A DNA stretch of 64,000 bases from Opeltia flavorubescens (Eukaryota; Ascomycota; Lecanoromycetes; Teloschistales; Teloschistaceae). The translations under genes were made by a program, and so were the position numbers. This document shows, in pieces, positions 55,405 to 64,000 of this stretch. The notes below the pieces were generated by a model. That model saw only the letters and a program-made list of their open reading frames with translations, searched no databases and was not told where the DNA came from. Positions within the stretch are counted from its first letter, which is position 1. Each line of letters starts with the position of its first letter. The stretch lies in contig KE546972.1 of the NCBI GenBank assembly GCA_000442125.1, forward strand, positions 62,001 to 126,000, given 5' to 3'.

Positions 55405-57219
55405 ATGGAGCAACTCGGTCGACGCTGCGCCTCGACTATCCTACGGAAAAACCAATCTCGGTCATCGATAGCACATCTGTTGAAGTCTAACAATGGTGCA
55501 AGGCGAGGAGTCGCGACTGGCGGGCACTATACCGTTCCAAAGCCTTTCAACGAGCCAAATGTGTGTATCGACTACTCGGAATATGACCAGCAGAGGTACT
55601 AAGTCTAGGCCTAGTTCCACTATTCAAATGGTTCACCTGAGCGTCAAAAGCTCGTGGCCGCCATAGACAGTTTGAGATCCCGAATACCCCTCCAGGTCCC
55701 GGCAAGGAATGGCCATACCACATCAGAATCAAGGCCTGATGCAGCACGAATCTCTATGCCAATGCCCTCGGAGCATAGTACCATCTTTGCTCAGTACGCC
55801 AGCGCTTCAGCAAGTGACGTATCAGAGGCTATTGAAACAGCACTAAGCGCCAAGTCAGCCTGGCAAGACATGCCATTTACTGACCGCGCTGCCATCTTTC
55901 TTCGCGCTGCGGAATTAGTATCGGGCAAGTATCGCTACGAGCTCATGGCGGCGACCATGTTAGGGCAAGGCAAAAATGCATGGCAGGCAGAGATTGATGC
56001 TGCCGCCGAGCTCGCGGACTTCTTCCGCTATAATGTCGGCTTTGCCCAAGAAATCTACGACAAGCAGCCAACTGTCAACTCCCCAGGACATCATGGCCGG
56101 ACGGATTGGAGGCCACTTGAGGGATTTGTTTACGCAGTCTCTCCTTTCAATTTCACAGCAATTGGCGGCAATCTAGTCTCCGCTCCTGCATTGATGGGTA
56201 ACGTTGTGGTCTGGAAGCCAGCACCTATGTCCGTGTACCCAAGCTATCTAGTGCACAAAATCCTACTGGAAGCCGGACTTCCACCAGGTGTTGTTCAGCT
56301 GGTGAATGGGGATCCCGAGACAGTCACCAAGTCAGTCATTGAGCACCGCGAGTTTTCCGCCCTGACTTTCATTGGATCATCTGACGTGTTCCGATCCCTT
56401 TACGGTAAAGTGGCTGAAGGTATCGTTGCGAAAAAGTATCGTGATTTCCCTCGGATGATGGGCGAGACATCGGGGAAGAACTTCCATTTGATCCATCCAT
56501 CCGCGGATATTGAAAACGCGGCGAGACACACCATCCGTGCATCGTATGAGTATTCAGGTCAGAAATGCTCGGCATGTGCGCGTATCTATGTCCCTCAGAG
56601 CCAAGCCACGGCTTTCTTCGACGCAATGAAACACGAGCTTAATGCCGTTAGAGTTGGCCCCCCGGAAGACTTTGCAAACTTTGTCGGACCCGTGATCAAC
56701 CAGGCAGCCTTTGATAAGATCACCAAGGCGATCGATACCGCGAACAAAGACAGTCAGCTGGAAAAGGTTATCGGAGGCACTTATGACGGAAGCAAAGGCT
56801 TCTTCATCGATCCCACACTCTACGTCGCCAAAACGCCCGACCATGAATTGTTCAACCGCGAGCTCTTTGGCCCTGTGCTCGTCGCATACGTCTATCCCGA
56901 TGCCGAGTTCGACAACGTCCTCGACGTCATCGACAGCCAAGGCGGCAACTTCGCACTCACAGGCGCGATATTCTCAAACGACCAAGCCGCAATTCGGAAG
57001 GCGGAGAATCGACTTCGCTGGGCAGCAGGAAATTTCTACGTTAATTGCAAGACGACAGGAGCTGTTATTGGACAGCAGACCTTCGGGGGTGCTCGGTCAA
57101 GTGGCACTAATGACAAAGCTGGAAGCGTCAACCTGATGATGCGTTTCACGTCGCCGAGGACTTTGAAGGAGGAATACAACAAGCTGGAGAATGTGTTGTA
57201 CCCTAGCAATCTTCGATGA
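55405..57219 (+). CDS. Delta-1-pyrroline-5-carboxylate dehydrogenase (mitochondrial)
   Basis: Model: join(55405..55560,55615..57219), 586 aa. The N-terminus is rich in Arg and Ser without acids (MEQLGRRCASTILRKNQSR), a likely mitochondrial targeting peptide. The intron (GTGTGT..GCCTAG, CTAA branch) joins the family's PNEPN to FHYSNGSPER. Catalytic parts of aldehyde dehydrogenase family 4: SPFNFTAIGGN for NAD binding, GSSDVFRSLYGKV, Glu in MMGETSGKN, nucleophile Cys in YSGQKCSACAR, and IGQQTFGGARSSGTNDKAG with PF..PRT near the end. It oxidises P5C (and 4-hydroxy-P5C) to glutamate in proline catabolism. It corresponds to PUT2/prnC. Confidence 0.93.
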
Positions 57220-57953
57220 GAGGGAAATCGACTCAAGGAGGAGAGAGGGAAGGTAATGTCACTGGTAATCGAACTGTCAAGTCCAGTTCGACTACAACTG
57301 CATCAGTAATTTTATTTTAGGCATGACAACCGCGTAGTGAGAAATAATTGTAGGTTATTAGATTGACGATCATTTTGATCAGGAAGGTACACATCAGCCT
57401 ACATTGATGATACGTGCCTTCCGTCGCAACCGCCTGTTCAGCCTTAGGTCTTGTGGATCCTGCCTACACTTGTCAGTACTGGCCGATGCGGAATAGCATC
57501 ACCTTAGTAGATGACAGGTTTTCTCCTCGGCGCAGCGTCCAGGTTGCAAGTCTTCGCTTGATCTGCAATTGCCGCTGCTAGTTTCTCGGGAATGGACCGC
57601 GGCTAGGGTTTTCATGCATGACTCGCCTTCAATCCGGTAGCCAAAAGTTCTAGCATACGGTAGGCTTCCCGAAATTCACTTCGGCAGTTTTTGCCAATGC
57701 GCCTTTATTCATCCATTGGCGAATGAGCATGGCATCTTTTGCCAAGACACGAAGGATATACAAATACCTATTCAAGTAGTAGTGCTTATCCAACAGAAGC
57801 TTTAGGTCATCTTTGTAAACAAGCTCACCAGCTGAAAGCAATGCATACAGATATACCTCATCATCTTTATTGAATCTCGACAATCTTAGGCCATTTTCCA
57901 AACGACCCGCTATTAGCGAATCGAACAAACAGAAAATTTTCTAATCAATAAAC
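57220..57953. other. Intergenic, no supported gene
   Basis: Between P5C dehydrogenase and the P5C reductase-like gene. A minus-strand 92-codon frame (57650-57928) starts with TTG and has no recognised features. The segment probably holds the next promoter. Confidence 0.45.
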
Positions 57954-58878
57954 ATGGAATGCCCATGGCAAAACTTTCACACTGCAATCCTCGGCTGTGG
58001 TGAGCGACTTCGTCTTTGCATACTACTTCGAGAAAGAAGCTAACAAAAGCCCAGGCTTCATGGGCACAGCGATCTTACAAGGTTTATTAGCCAAAACCAA
58101 AAAACCCAACGACCCCTCTATCAAATACACAGCTTGGGTCCGATCTCAGCGTTCGCTGGACACTCTTCGCGACGCACTGGCCGAAAACCAAAAGCATGTA
58201 ACCTGCGTGGCTGGCGGGGACGTCAAAGCAAGCATCTCAACAGCCGATATCGTAATCCTCGGCTTCCCTCCCGATCAACTCAAAGCCGCTTTTGCCACCG
58301 AGGAACTAGTTGACGCGCTGCGGGGCAAGCTTATCATCAGCCTGTTAGCAGGCGTCTCCCTTTCTCAATTGTCCAATGCCATTATGCAGACTTCTACGTC
58401 AACCGATGCGAAGTTCCACATGATGCGCGTCATACCCAGCATTGGCGCCAAAATCCACGACTCGGTCACGTTGATCGCAGAGACTACAGATGCAGGGCCA
58501 GAGCAGCAGAAAGTCACAGCTTGGATGTTCGAACAACTGGGTCGTGTTCAGTGGCTTCCCGAATCAATGATGAGCGAAGCGACTGCTGCCGGAGCTGCAT
58601 GTAATGCATTAATCATGGTGGCTGTTGATGCCATTGTCGATGCTAGTGTTGCCGAAGGGATTCCTCGTCCTGCGGCCCTGCAGATGGCTGCTGCATGTCT
58701 CCGTAGTTCTTCCGGTCTGCTACTGAATGGGGGGATGACGGTTGAATCGCTGAAGGAGTCTATGTCAGTGCCGAGGGGGATTACGATTAATTCTGTCTTG
58801 GATCTTGAACGGGGCCAGGTGCGGTCTGGGATTTCTGATGCGGTTAGGAATGCGATCAAGTATACGAGGAATATGTAG
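57954..58878 (+). CDS. Pyrroline-5-carboxylate reductase-like protein
   Basis: Model: join(57954..57999,58055..58878), 289 aa. A 46-nt first exon gives MECPWQNFHTAILGCG. The intron (GTGAGC..GCCCAG) joins a GGC codon, completing the Rossmann GCGFMG motif; a model starting inside the intron would lose this. Further family features are the ADIVILGFPPDQL strand, HMMRVIPSIGAKI, and the dimerisation region ATAAGAACNALIMVAVDAIVDA, VPRGITINSVLDLERGQVRSGISDAV. It lacks the exact GSGPAY block, so it may be a divergent member. P5CR makes proline from P5C, but here it sits in a catabolic cluster, recalling prnX of the A. nidulans prn locus, which I recall as P5CR/ornithine-cyclodeaminase-like. The real role here is uncertain. 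Confidence 0.82.
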
Positions 58879-59711
58879 TTTCTAGGCGATATAAGACTTC
58901 TGCTACTTCAACAATGATTCTCAATCCCGATTCAAGCATTACCCTCCGAATAAACTGCACAATCTGGCTCGATACGTGTTCAATGCTCGTGCATTCGACC
59001 CTTATGCGACCTTAATGTTTACACGCATCTCTTATCGAGTAGCGAAAGTCATCATACATCTAGCAAAAGCCCTTGCATGGTCGATCAAAGCTCATCGTGG
59101 TCTTATCGCCAGGTGCGTACCGCATCCGCTTCTACAGCTATCGGGCGCCATTTTCACGTGGTGCACGACACCACGGTTCCCTTTCCGAATGTTCTGGACT
59201 GATACCACTGATAGCCTTAGATCTTCCAAACCCAGAACCTCTAACACTACACCAGTCAAACAGTGCATAAAACGTGGGATATCTTTACTTGATCGAGCAG
59301 TTCTGTACCTTACCGGAGATCCAGTCTTCGCTTGACATCAAAATTCGTCTCCGTACTTGGGGAACTATTTCGACGGGTGAGTGGGAAACGTGGTGTCTTT
59401 CGCAGTATTCGACGGACAACAACCGCTATCGGGTCTTTCAAGCTGCGGTACCTCCTCTGTTCTGCCCACGCAGGATTACTGACATGATGCGGGGAAAGCG
59501 GTTTTGTTGCTGGCTATCGTGACGGTAGTCATCGATTAGATCATAAGGTCTTAAACAACCCATATTCTGAGACTATTGATCAGATGGCTTTGCAAACTAT
59601 GCTCTTCTTTCAATCCGGTGCCAAAACTTCATTCCATCCTTGTGTTTATCGAAATACTATATCTGTGAATCCCCAGCTGAGTCACTCGATTCTTCACTGA
59701 GAGGTGCCGTA
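58879..59711. other. Intergenic, no supported gene
   Basis: Between the P5C reductase-like gene and proline dehydrogenase. Frames at 58976-59335 and 59274-59522 are without domains. Confidence 0.45.
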
Positions 59712-61346
59712 ATGCCACCCTTGACCCCACTCAACTCTTTTCAATTACTCCAGTCTCGTTCTTCATCTCGTCTTTCACAACTCTCTAACATAGGCTGCCT
59801 CATACGGGCCCGAAACACTACCACCGAAGCATCGTTTCCAAGCAAGCAAATTCCAAGCTTCCCAGTCCAATCCAACTCACATACCGCCGAGCTCGAGGCG
59901 TTGGCTCGTTTCCCAACCACGAGCATCCTAAGAGGTCTCCTACTCGGTGCCTTCTTCTCCTCTCCCATCCTCTTCAAGCCCGGTTTCGCACTTCTGAAAG
60001 CAATCGCCACATCCCCCTCACCGATCTTGAACCCAGACAAGAACCCCATCCTAAGAGCCATCGTCAAACCGCTGATCTATGACCAATTCTGTGCCGGTAC
60101 AAACCGAACAGAGATCCTAGCGCGGATATCGCAGATAAAATCACTCGGCTTTTCAGGGGTTGTACTTTGCTACGGGAAAGAGATACAGATCAAGAAACCG
60201 GAGCAGCCGTACATCGGCGAAAATCTCCATGAGGTCCCTATAGATGAGGAGTTGGAGGCTTGGAAGCAAGGGAACTTGGAAACATTGGACATGCTCAGCG
60301 ATGGTGACTGGGTTGGTATCAAGTACATCTCCCCCCCTCCCCTTTCTCTCTCCAAGACAAACACAAATAATCCCGTTGAAAAAATCCCCCCATTTTACTA
60401 ACCATTCCCCCCTCATAACCACAGACTCTCCGGCGCCGGCCCCTCCACAACAACACACCTCCTCAACTCCTCCCCTCCACCCCCCGCATTCACCTCCGCA
60501 ATAACCAAAATCCTCGAAACCGCCACCCGTCGGAACATCAGAATCTGGATCGACGCCGAGCAGCAAGTCCTACAACCCGCAATCGATAAATGGACAATCG
60601 ACCTAATGCGAAAACATAATCGTCGCGGTGCCGAAAACGCCGTGGTGTATAACACGTTGCAAGCGTATCTGGAATCCTCGCGGGAGAAACTCTCGCACCA
60701 GTTGCAGCTCGCTCATAGCGAGGGGTGGACCCTAGCTATAAAGCTGGTGAGGGGAGCGTATATCGACAATGATATCAGGGAGAGGATTTGGGATACGAAA
60801 GCCCAGACGGATGAGAGTTATAATGGGATCGTGAGGGATTTACTTACTGGAGAAAACTTAAACTTCACTACTAGCAAAACCTCCTCCTCCTCCTCAGAAG
60901 ACTTCCCTAAAATCCGGCTCTTCCTCGCCGGCCACAACCGGGACTCTATCCTCAGGGCCAGCGCTCTAGTACGCTCCCTGCAAAAGCAGAAAAAACTAAA
61001 AGTCATGCCTGAATTCGGGCAGTTGCAGGGTATGGCCGATCAATTGGGCTGTGAGCTTTTGAGCCAAGCCGACGCGTCTCGAAGAAATTCAGCAGTAGCT
61101 GAGAGTGAGGGATCGGAAGAGAAGGCGGCAGTGGTAGCGGTGCCAAAAGTCTATAAATGTCTAACATGGGGGAGTGTGAGGGAATGTATGGAGTATCTTG
61201 TCCGTCGGGCGGTGGAGAATCAGGGTGCTACGGGGGTGGTCAAGGATGCGATGCCGGCGCTTGCGAAGGAGTTGAGGAGGAGGGTTGGGGATGCCGTGAT
61301 GGGCAGGGGGAGGGGAGGGAGGAGGGTGGTAGGGAGGGAGGCGTAA
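59712..61346 (+). CDS. Proline dehydrogenase (mitochondrial)
   Basis: Model: join(59712..60322,60425..61346), 510 aa. The N-terminus is Ser/Arg-rich (SRSSSRLSQLSNIGCLIRARN), probably a mitochondrial presequence, followed by a hydrophobic helix. The intron (GTACAT..CCACAG, CTAACC branch) joins a split AAA and yields GIKLSGAGPS. Catalytic-barrel parts: IRIWIDAEQQ, VYNTLQAYL, IKLVRGAYIDNDIRERIWDTKAQTDESYN (the classical LVRGAY signature, FAD and substrate binding), FLAGHNRDSI, FGQLQGMADQL and YLVRRAVENQGA. It oxidises proline to P5C and passes electrons to the quinone pool. PUT1/prnD equivalent. The second exon switches from C-rich to G-rich codon ends. Confidence 0.92.
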
Positions 61347-62179
61347 ATCGTTTCGGGGGTTTTGGACGGAAAGGTGGGAGGAGGGGGGATGGAGGGTAGT
61401 GAGCATTTGAATGTTGGGGGGGGAGGAGGTTAACGGTGGATAAGGAGTTCGTATCATTGATTCTAAACATTTTTGATTGCTCAAACTGTTTGAAAACTAT
61501 CCAACCAGCTATCCATTGGTTTTCTCCGGTATTTGTTACTCCGCTACGAATACCATCTCACCACGACCAATGTAACTTAGTCTTGACTGCCTGTCAACTT
61601 TCTTGAAAACTTAGCCCAGAGATACATCTGAATTCTAAGCCTCCCATCCATTGCCTTGGCCTTCCGAAAATTCTCATGCAATACGTAGACCGGGAATTTG
61701 TATTCTGAATTGACTTTCATGGCCATGAATGGATCAGGTAATGGATAAGCCGAAAAATTGTCTGAAGATTCAATGACCCCTACGAAGACGAACCTGGCCT
61801 GGTTTTGCTTGAAGGAATAAAATTTGATTCCAAAGGTAGTTGATCACTAGTAATCGGTGAATGTTAGCGCTACATAAGAACGGCCGAATCCTTCGAACGT
61901 ATTGATTCAGTGATAAAACCTCAACATCAGTACCATGGGTCAGGGAACATTTCACCTGCAGTAATTCTCATGATACGCTATTCCGTCGCATACAAGCATT
62001 GAAAAAAAAACACCCCTCTCGGCATATACTGCCGAAACCTCATCGGATCCTAACCCGAAAGCCAATTCAGAATAGAAAGACTCCACCAATCGTATACATA
62101 CAAACCACATAATGCTCCTCCCAGCCAGCGCATTTAAGGAGACAGAACGGGTATATCGGCCTATCGAACAACCACCACA
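61347..62179. other. Intergenic, no supported gene
   Basis: Between proline dehydrogenase and the aldolase. The start is G-rich and resembles extended 3' coding composition of the previous gene. No gene recognised. Confidence 0.45.
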
Positions 62180-63210
62180 ATGCCTTCCCCCCCTCCCCTC
62201 TCCCCATCAAAACCCCACACCCACCCCGTCCCCCAACCAGGCGTATACTGCCCCGCCATAACCCTCTTCAACCCCCTCACCGACACCATCAACCTCCCCC
62301 TCCAAAAAAAATACTACACCTACCTCTCGCACTCAACCCTCTAACGGGTCTCGTCATCCTCGGCACAAACGCAGAACCCTTCCTCCTCTCCCGCCAGGAG
62401 AGAAAAACCCTAATAACACTCGCCCGCTCCAGCGTTCCCCCCTCCTATTGCTTAATAGCCGGAGTATCCGGGCATTCCACCTCCCAAGTGCTTAGTTATG
62501 TTGAGGATGCGAAGGACGCAGGGGCAAACTACGCCCTCCTCCTCCCCTGCGCATATTTCTCTTCTTCCACCACGACCACCACCACCCCCTCCGTCATCCA
62601 AGAATTCTATGCGCAAGTAGCGGAGGTATCCCCCCTCCCAATAATCCTCTACAACTTCCCCGCCGTGTGCAACGGGCTGGACTTATCCTCCGACACCATA
62701 ACCTCCCTAGCGCACCAGCACCCCAACATCGTAGGCGTGAAGTTAACCTGCGGCTCTGTGGCGAAAATCGCCCGGTTATCCGGCACTTTCCCTCCCTCTC
62801 GTTTCGCGATTTTTGGCGGACAAGCGGATTTCCTCCTCGGAGGTCTCGCTGTGGGCTCCTCGGGCTGTATAGCCGCGTTCGCGAATGTCTTTCCCAGGGG
62901 TGTGAGTAGGGTGTATGAATTATGGAAAGAGGGGAGCGGGGAAGAAGCGTTGAAATTACAGCAGAGGTTGTCGTTGGCGGAGGCGGCGACGAAGGGCGGA
63001 GTGGGGAGTTTGAAGTATGCGGCTGTGATTTCGACAGGGGTGAGAGCGGGGGTTGTGGTTGAGGGGGATGAGGTTGTGGGGGAGATGGCGAGGATGAGGA
63101 GGCCGTATGGGGGGGTTGATGAGGGGGGGAGGAGGAGGATTGAGGGGATGGTTGAGGGATTGAGGGGGGTGGAAGATGAGATTGGGGGAGGGGGGAGGTC
63201 GAAATTGTGA
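62180..63210 (+). CDS. 4-hydroxy-2-oxoglutarate aldolase / DHDPS-family protein with a frameshift
   Basis: The ATG at 62180 opens a frame with GVYCPAITLFNPLTDTINL...YYTYLS, which meets TAA at 62342. The family's next block, LTGLVILGTNAEPFLLSRQERKTLITLARS, continues in another frame from 62341. Deleting one CT of CTCT at about 62339-62342 makes it continuous. The remainder (62341-63210) has LIAGVSGHSTSQVL, NYALLLPCAYF, YNFPAVCNGLDL (Tyr of the active site), GVKLTCGSV (Schiff-base Lys) and GGQADFLLGGLAVG. The nearest relatives are HOGA-type aldolases, which cleave 4-hydroxy-2-oxoglutarate in hydroxyproline catabolism. Its position beside PRODH and P5CDH supports this. The break may be a real mutation or an assembly error. 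Codon ends shift from C to G along the gene. Confidence 0.72.
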
Positions 63211-63525
63211 GACATTTTTGTGACAGGCGATGGATGCTGGAGGTGGTGATTGGTGATGTGCATCAGCCTTTTTAGAAATAGAACAGCAAATCTTATAGAG
63301 AGCGAGATTGGGTTTCTTCAAAAAGACAAAAGATTTCGAAAATTCCTCGTGGGTAGAGTTGAAGAGGTAGACTCACAGAAGATTTGAAGATTCCTTACTC
63401 GGGACGCATTACTCCACGATTTTTACGTGCTATGAAAGAAAATATAGTGATTTTGGGGATGAAAAGCATCGACATGTACATTTCCCATTGTGCCCGGAAA
63501 CATAATCCATACAAGCAGTACGTAC
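63211..63525. other. Intergenic between convergent genes
   Basis: Short 3' flanks between the aldolase and the partial minus-strand gene. No feature seen. Confidence 0.45.
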
Positions 63526-64000
63526 CTACTCCAATTCGTGCATCAAACTCGCCCTCATATTATTATTCACGACAGCCCCCACCCCAAATGCCGGGATAAT
63601 CCTACACATTCTCGCCAGGCTCGTCATCGGCCAATCCAACCGCACCTTCCTCATCCGCTCACCAAACGGTATCCTCCCATTCCGATTATACAAATCCAGC
63701 CCCAGCAAATGCAATGGCGAGCTCAATACCTGAACCACCGCCGGCGTGGCAAATGGTGCTACAGAAAGCCGGCTAAAGGTACCCTCAAAGCTCACCGGCA
63801 ACATCGGCGCAACCTTCGGCGGGAGATTAAATGACGCGAATATCGTCATCGAGTCCCGGAGTGCGAGCAGGACATAGCTAGCAGGTGGCAAAGGACGGGG
63901 GAGTGTATTTCCGAACATCTTTGTGAATTGACTGTCTTTGTAGAGAGCCAGGCTCATGTTGACAGCACTGACGGCGCTGAACTTTGCGAGGCCGCTTGTC
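63526..64000 (-). CDS. Conserved fungal, probably mitochondrial, membrane protein (partial)
   Basis: Minus-strand gene cut by the right edge. The open frame continues past the internal Met (63957) to the end of the window with TSGLAKFSAVSAVNMSLALYKD, so the start lies outside. Features: LRDSMTIFASFNLPP, the Pro-rich APMLPVSF segment, PFATPAVVQVLSSPLHLLGLDLYNR, LDWPMTSLARMCRIIPAFGVGAVVNNNMR. This pattern resembles conserved, uncharacterised fungal mitochondrial membrane proteins. A GTAGGT overlaps the stop codon, so a further exon downstream cannot be excluded. No function is assigned. Confidence 0.6.
   Translation of the reverse strand, partial: TSGLAKFSAVSAVNMSLALYKDSQFTKMFGNTLPRPLPPASYVLLALRDSMTIFASFNLPPKVAPMLPVSFEGTFSRLSVAPFATPAVVQVLSSPLHLLGLDLYNRNGRIPFGERMRKVRLDWPMTSLARMCRIIPAFGVGAVVNNNMRASLMHELE

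Noticed and set aside
57650-57928. Minus-strand 92-codon frame between P5CDH and the P5CR-like gene
   Set aside because: No ATG at its start, no recognisable domain, and it lies in a same-strand pathway cluster. Likely chance.
1-64000. tRNA genes, rRNA, CRISPR arrays, complete transposons
   Set aside because: I saw no cloverleaf with A/B boxes, no rRNA signatures, no transposase or reverse-transcriptase motifs and no spaced direct repeats. A dedicated scan could still find a tRNA.

Overview
The window is nuclear DNA of a filamentous ascomycete (Pezizomycotina). Genes are split by many short introns (about 43-110 nt) with GT..AG ends and CTRAY-type branch sites. The gene families are typical of that group: Zn2Cys6 regulators, rhodopsin-domain (SAT17/Pth11-type) membrane proteins, a phosphorylase/NB-ARC/TPR NLR, DAL5-type MFS carriers, small secreted cysteine proteins, DUF6594 and DUF4188 proteins. 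I cannot name the species. Three ambiguous bases (27308, 41630, 41704) indicate a draft assembly. I rebuilt the exon models by hand from frame, splice sites and family motifs. Almost all give lengths divisible by three, but they are predictions.

Layout. 1-10 kb: the 3' end of a DUF4188 (af470-like) monooxygenase, an AflR-like Zn2Cys6 regulator, two rhodopsin-domain membrane proteins and an orphan polytopic membrane protein; this may be the edge of a secondary-metabolite locus lying to the left. 11.8-21 kb: an SRPK-like kinase, a small orphan gene, a large NLR with one suspicious frame break, and a DUF6594 membrane protein. 22-34 kb: a GPI-type Cys/Ser/Thr-rich surface protein, a six-cysteine secreted protein, a DAL5-type MFS transporter, a third rhodopsin-domain protein and a secreted HExxH metalloprotease. 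35-42 kb: an F-box protein, a Ser/Thr-rich secreted protein and a secreted type-B carboxylesterase. 43-48 kb: three tandem paralogous small secreted proteins of a family I do not recognise, duplicated together with their upstream DNA, then a secreted beta-propeller protein. 48.5-52 kb: a cytochrome P450 and a coiled-coil protein, separated by a dense array of CCG/CGG palindromes. 52.7-63.2 kb: a proline-catabolism cluster with a YAT-family amino-acid permease diverging from P5C dehydrogenase, then a P5C reductase-like gene, proline dehydrogenase and a 4-hydroxy-2-oxoglutarate aldolase-like gene. The aldolase, whose family acts in hydroxyproline breakdown, has a frameshift. The right edge cuts a conserved, probably mitochondrial, protein.

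How the genes work together. The clearest functional unit is the proline/hydroxyproline module: uptake by the permease, oxidation to P5C by PRODH, oxidation to glutamate (or 4-hydroxyglutamate) by P5CDH, and cleavage of 4-hydroxy-2-oxoglutarate by the aldolase. The secreted genes at 22-26, 33 and 37-48 kb form a surface/secretome-rich stretch. Many genes show a codon-ending switch from C-rich in the 5' half to G-rich in the 3' half, which I report as a separate compositional observation.
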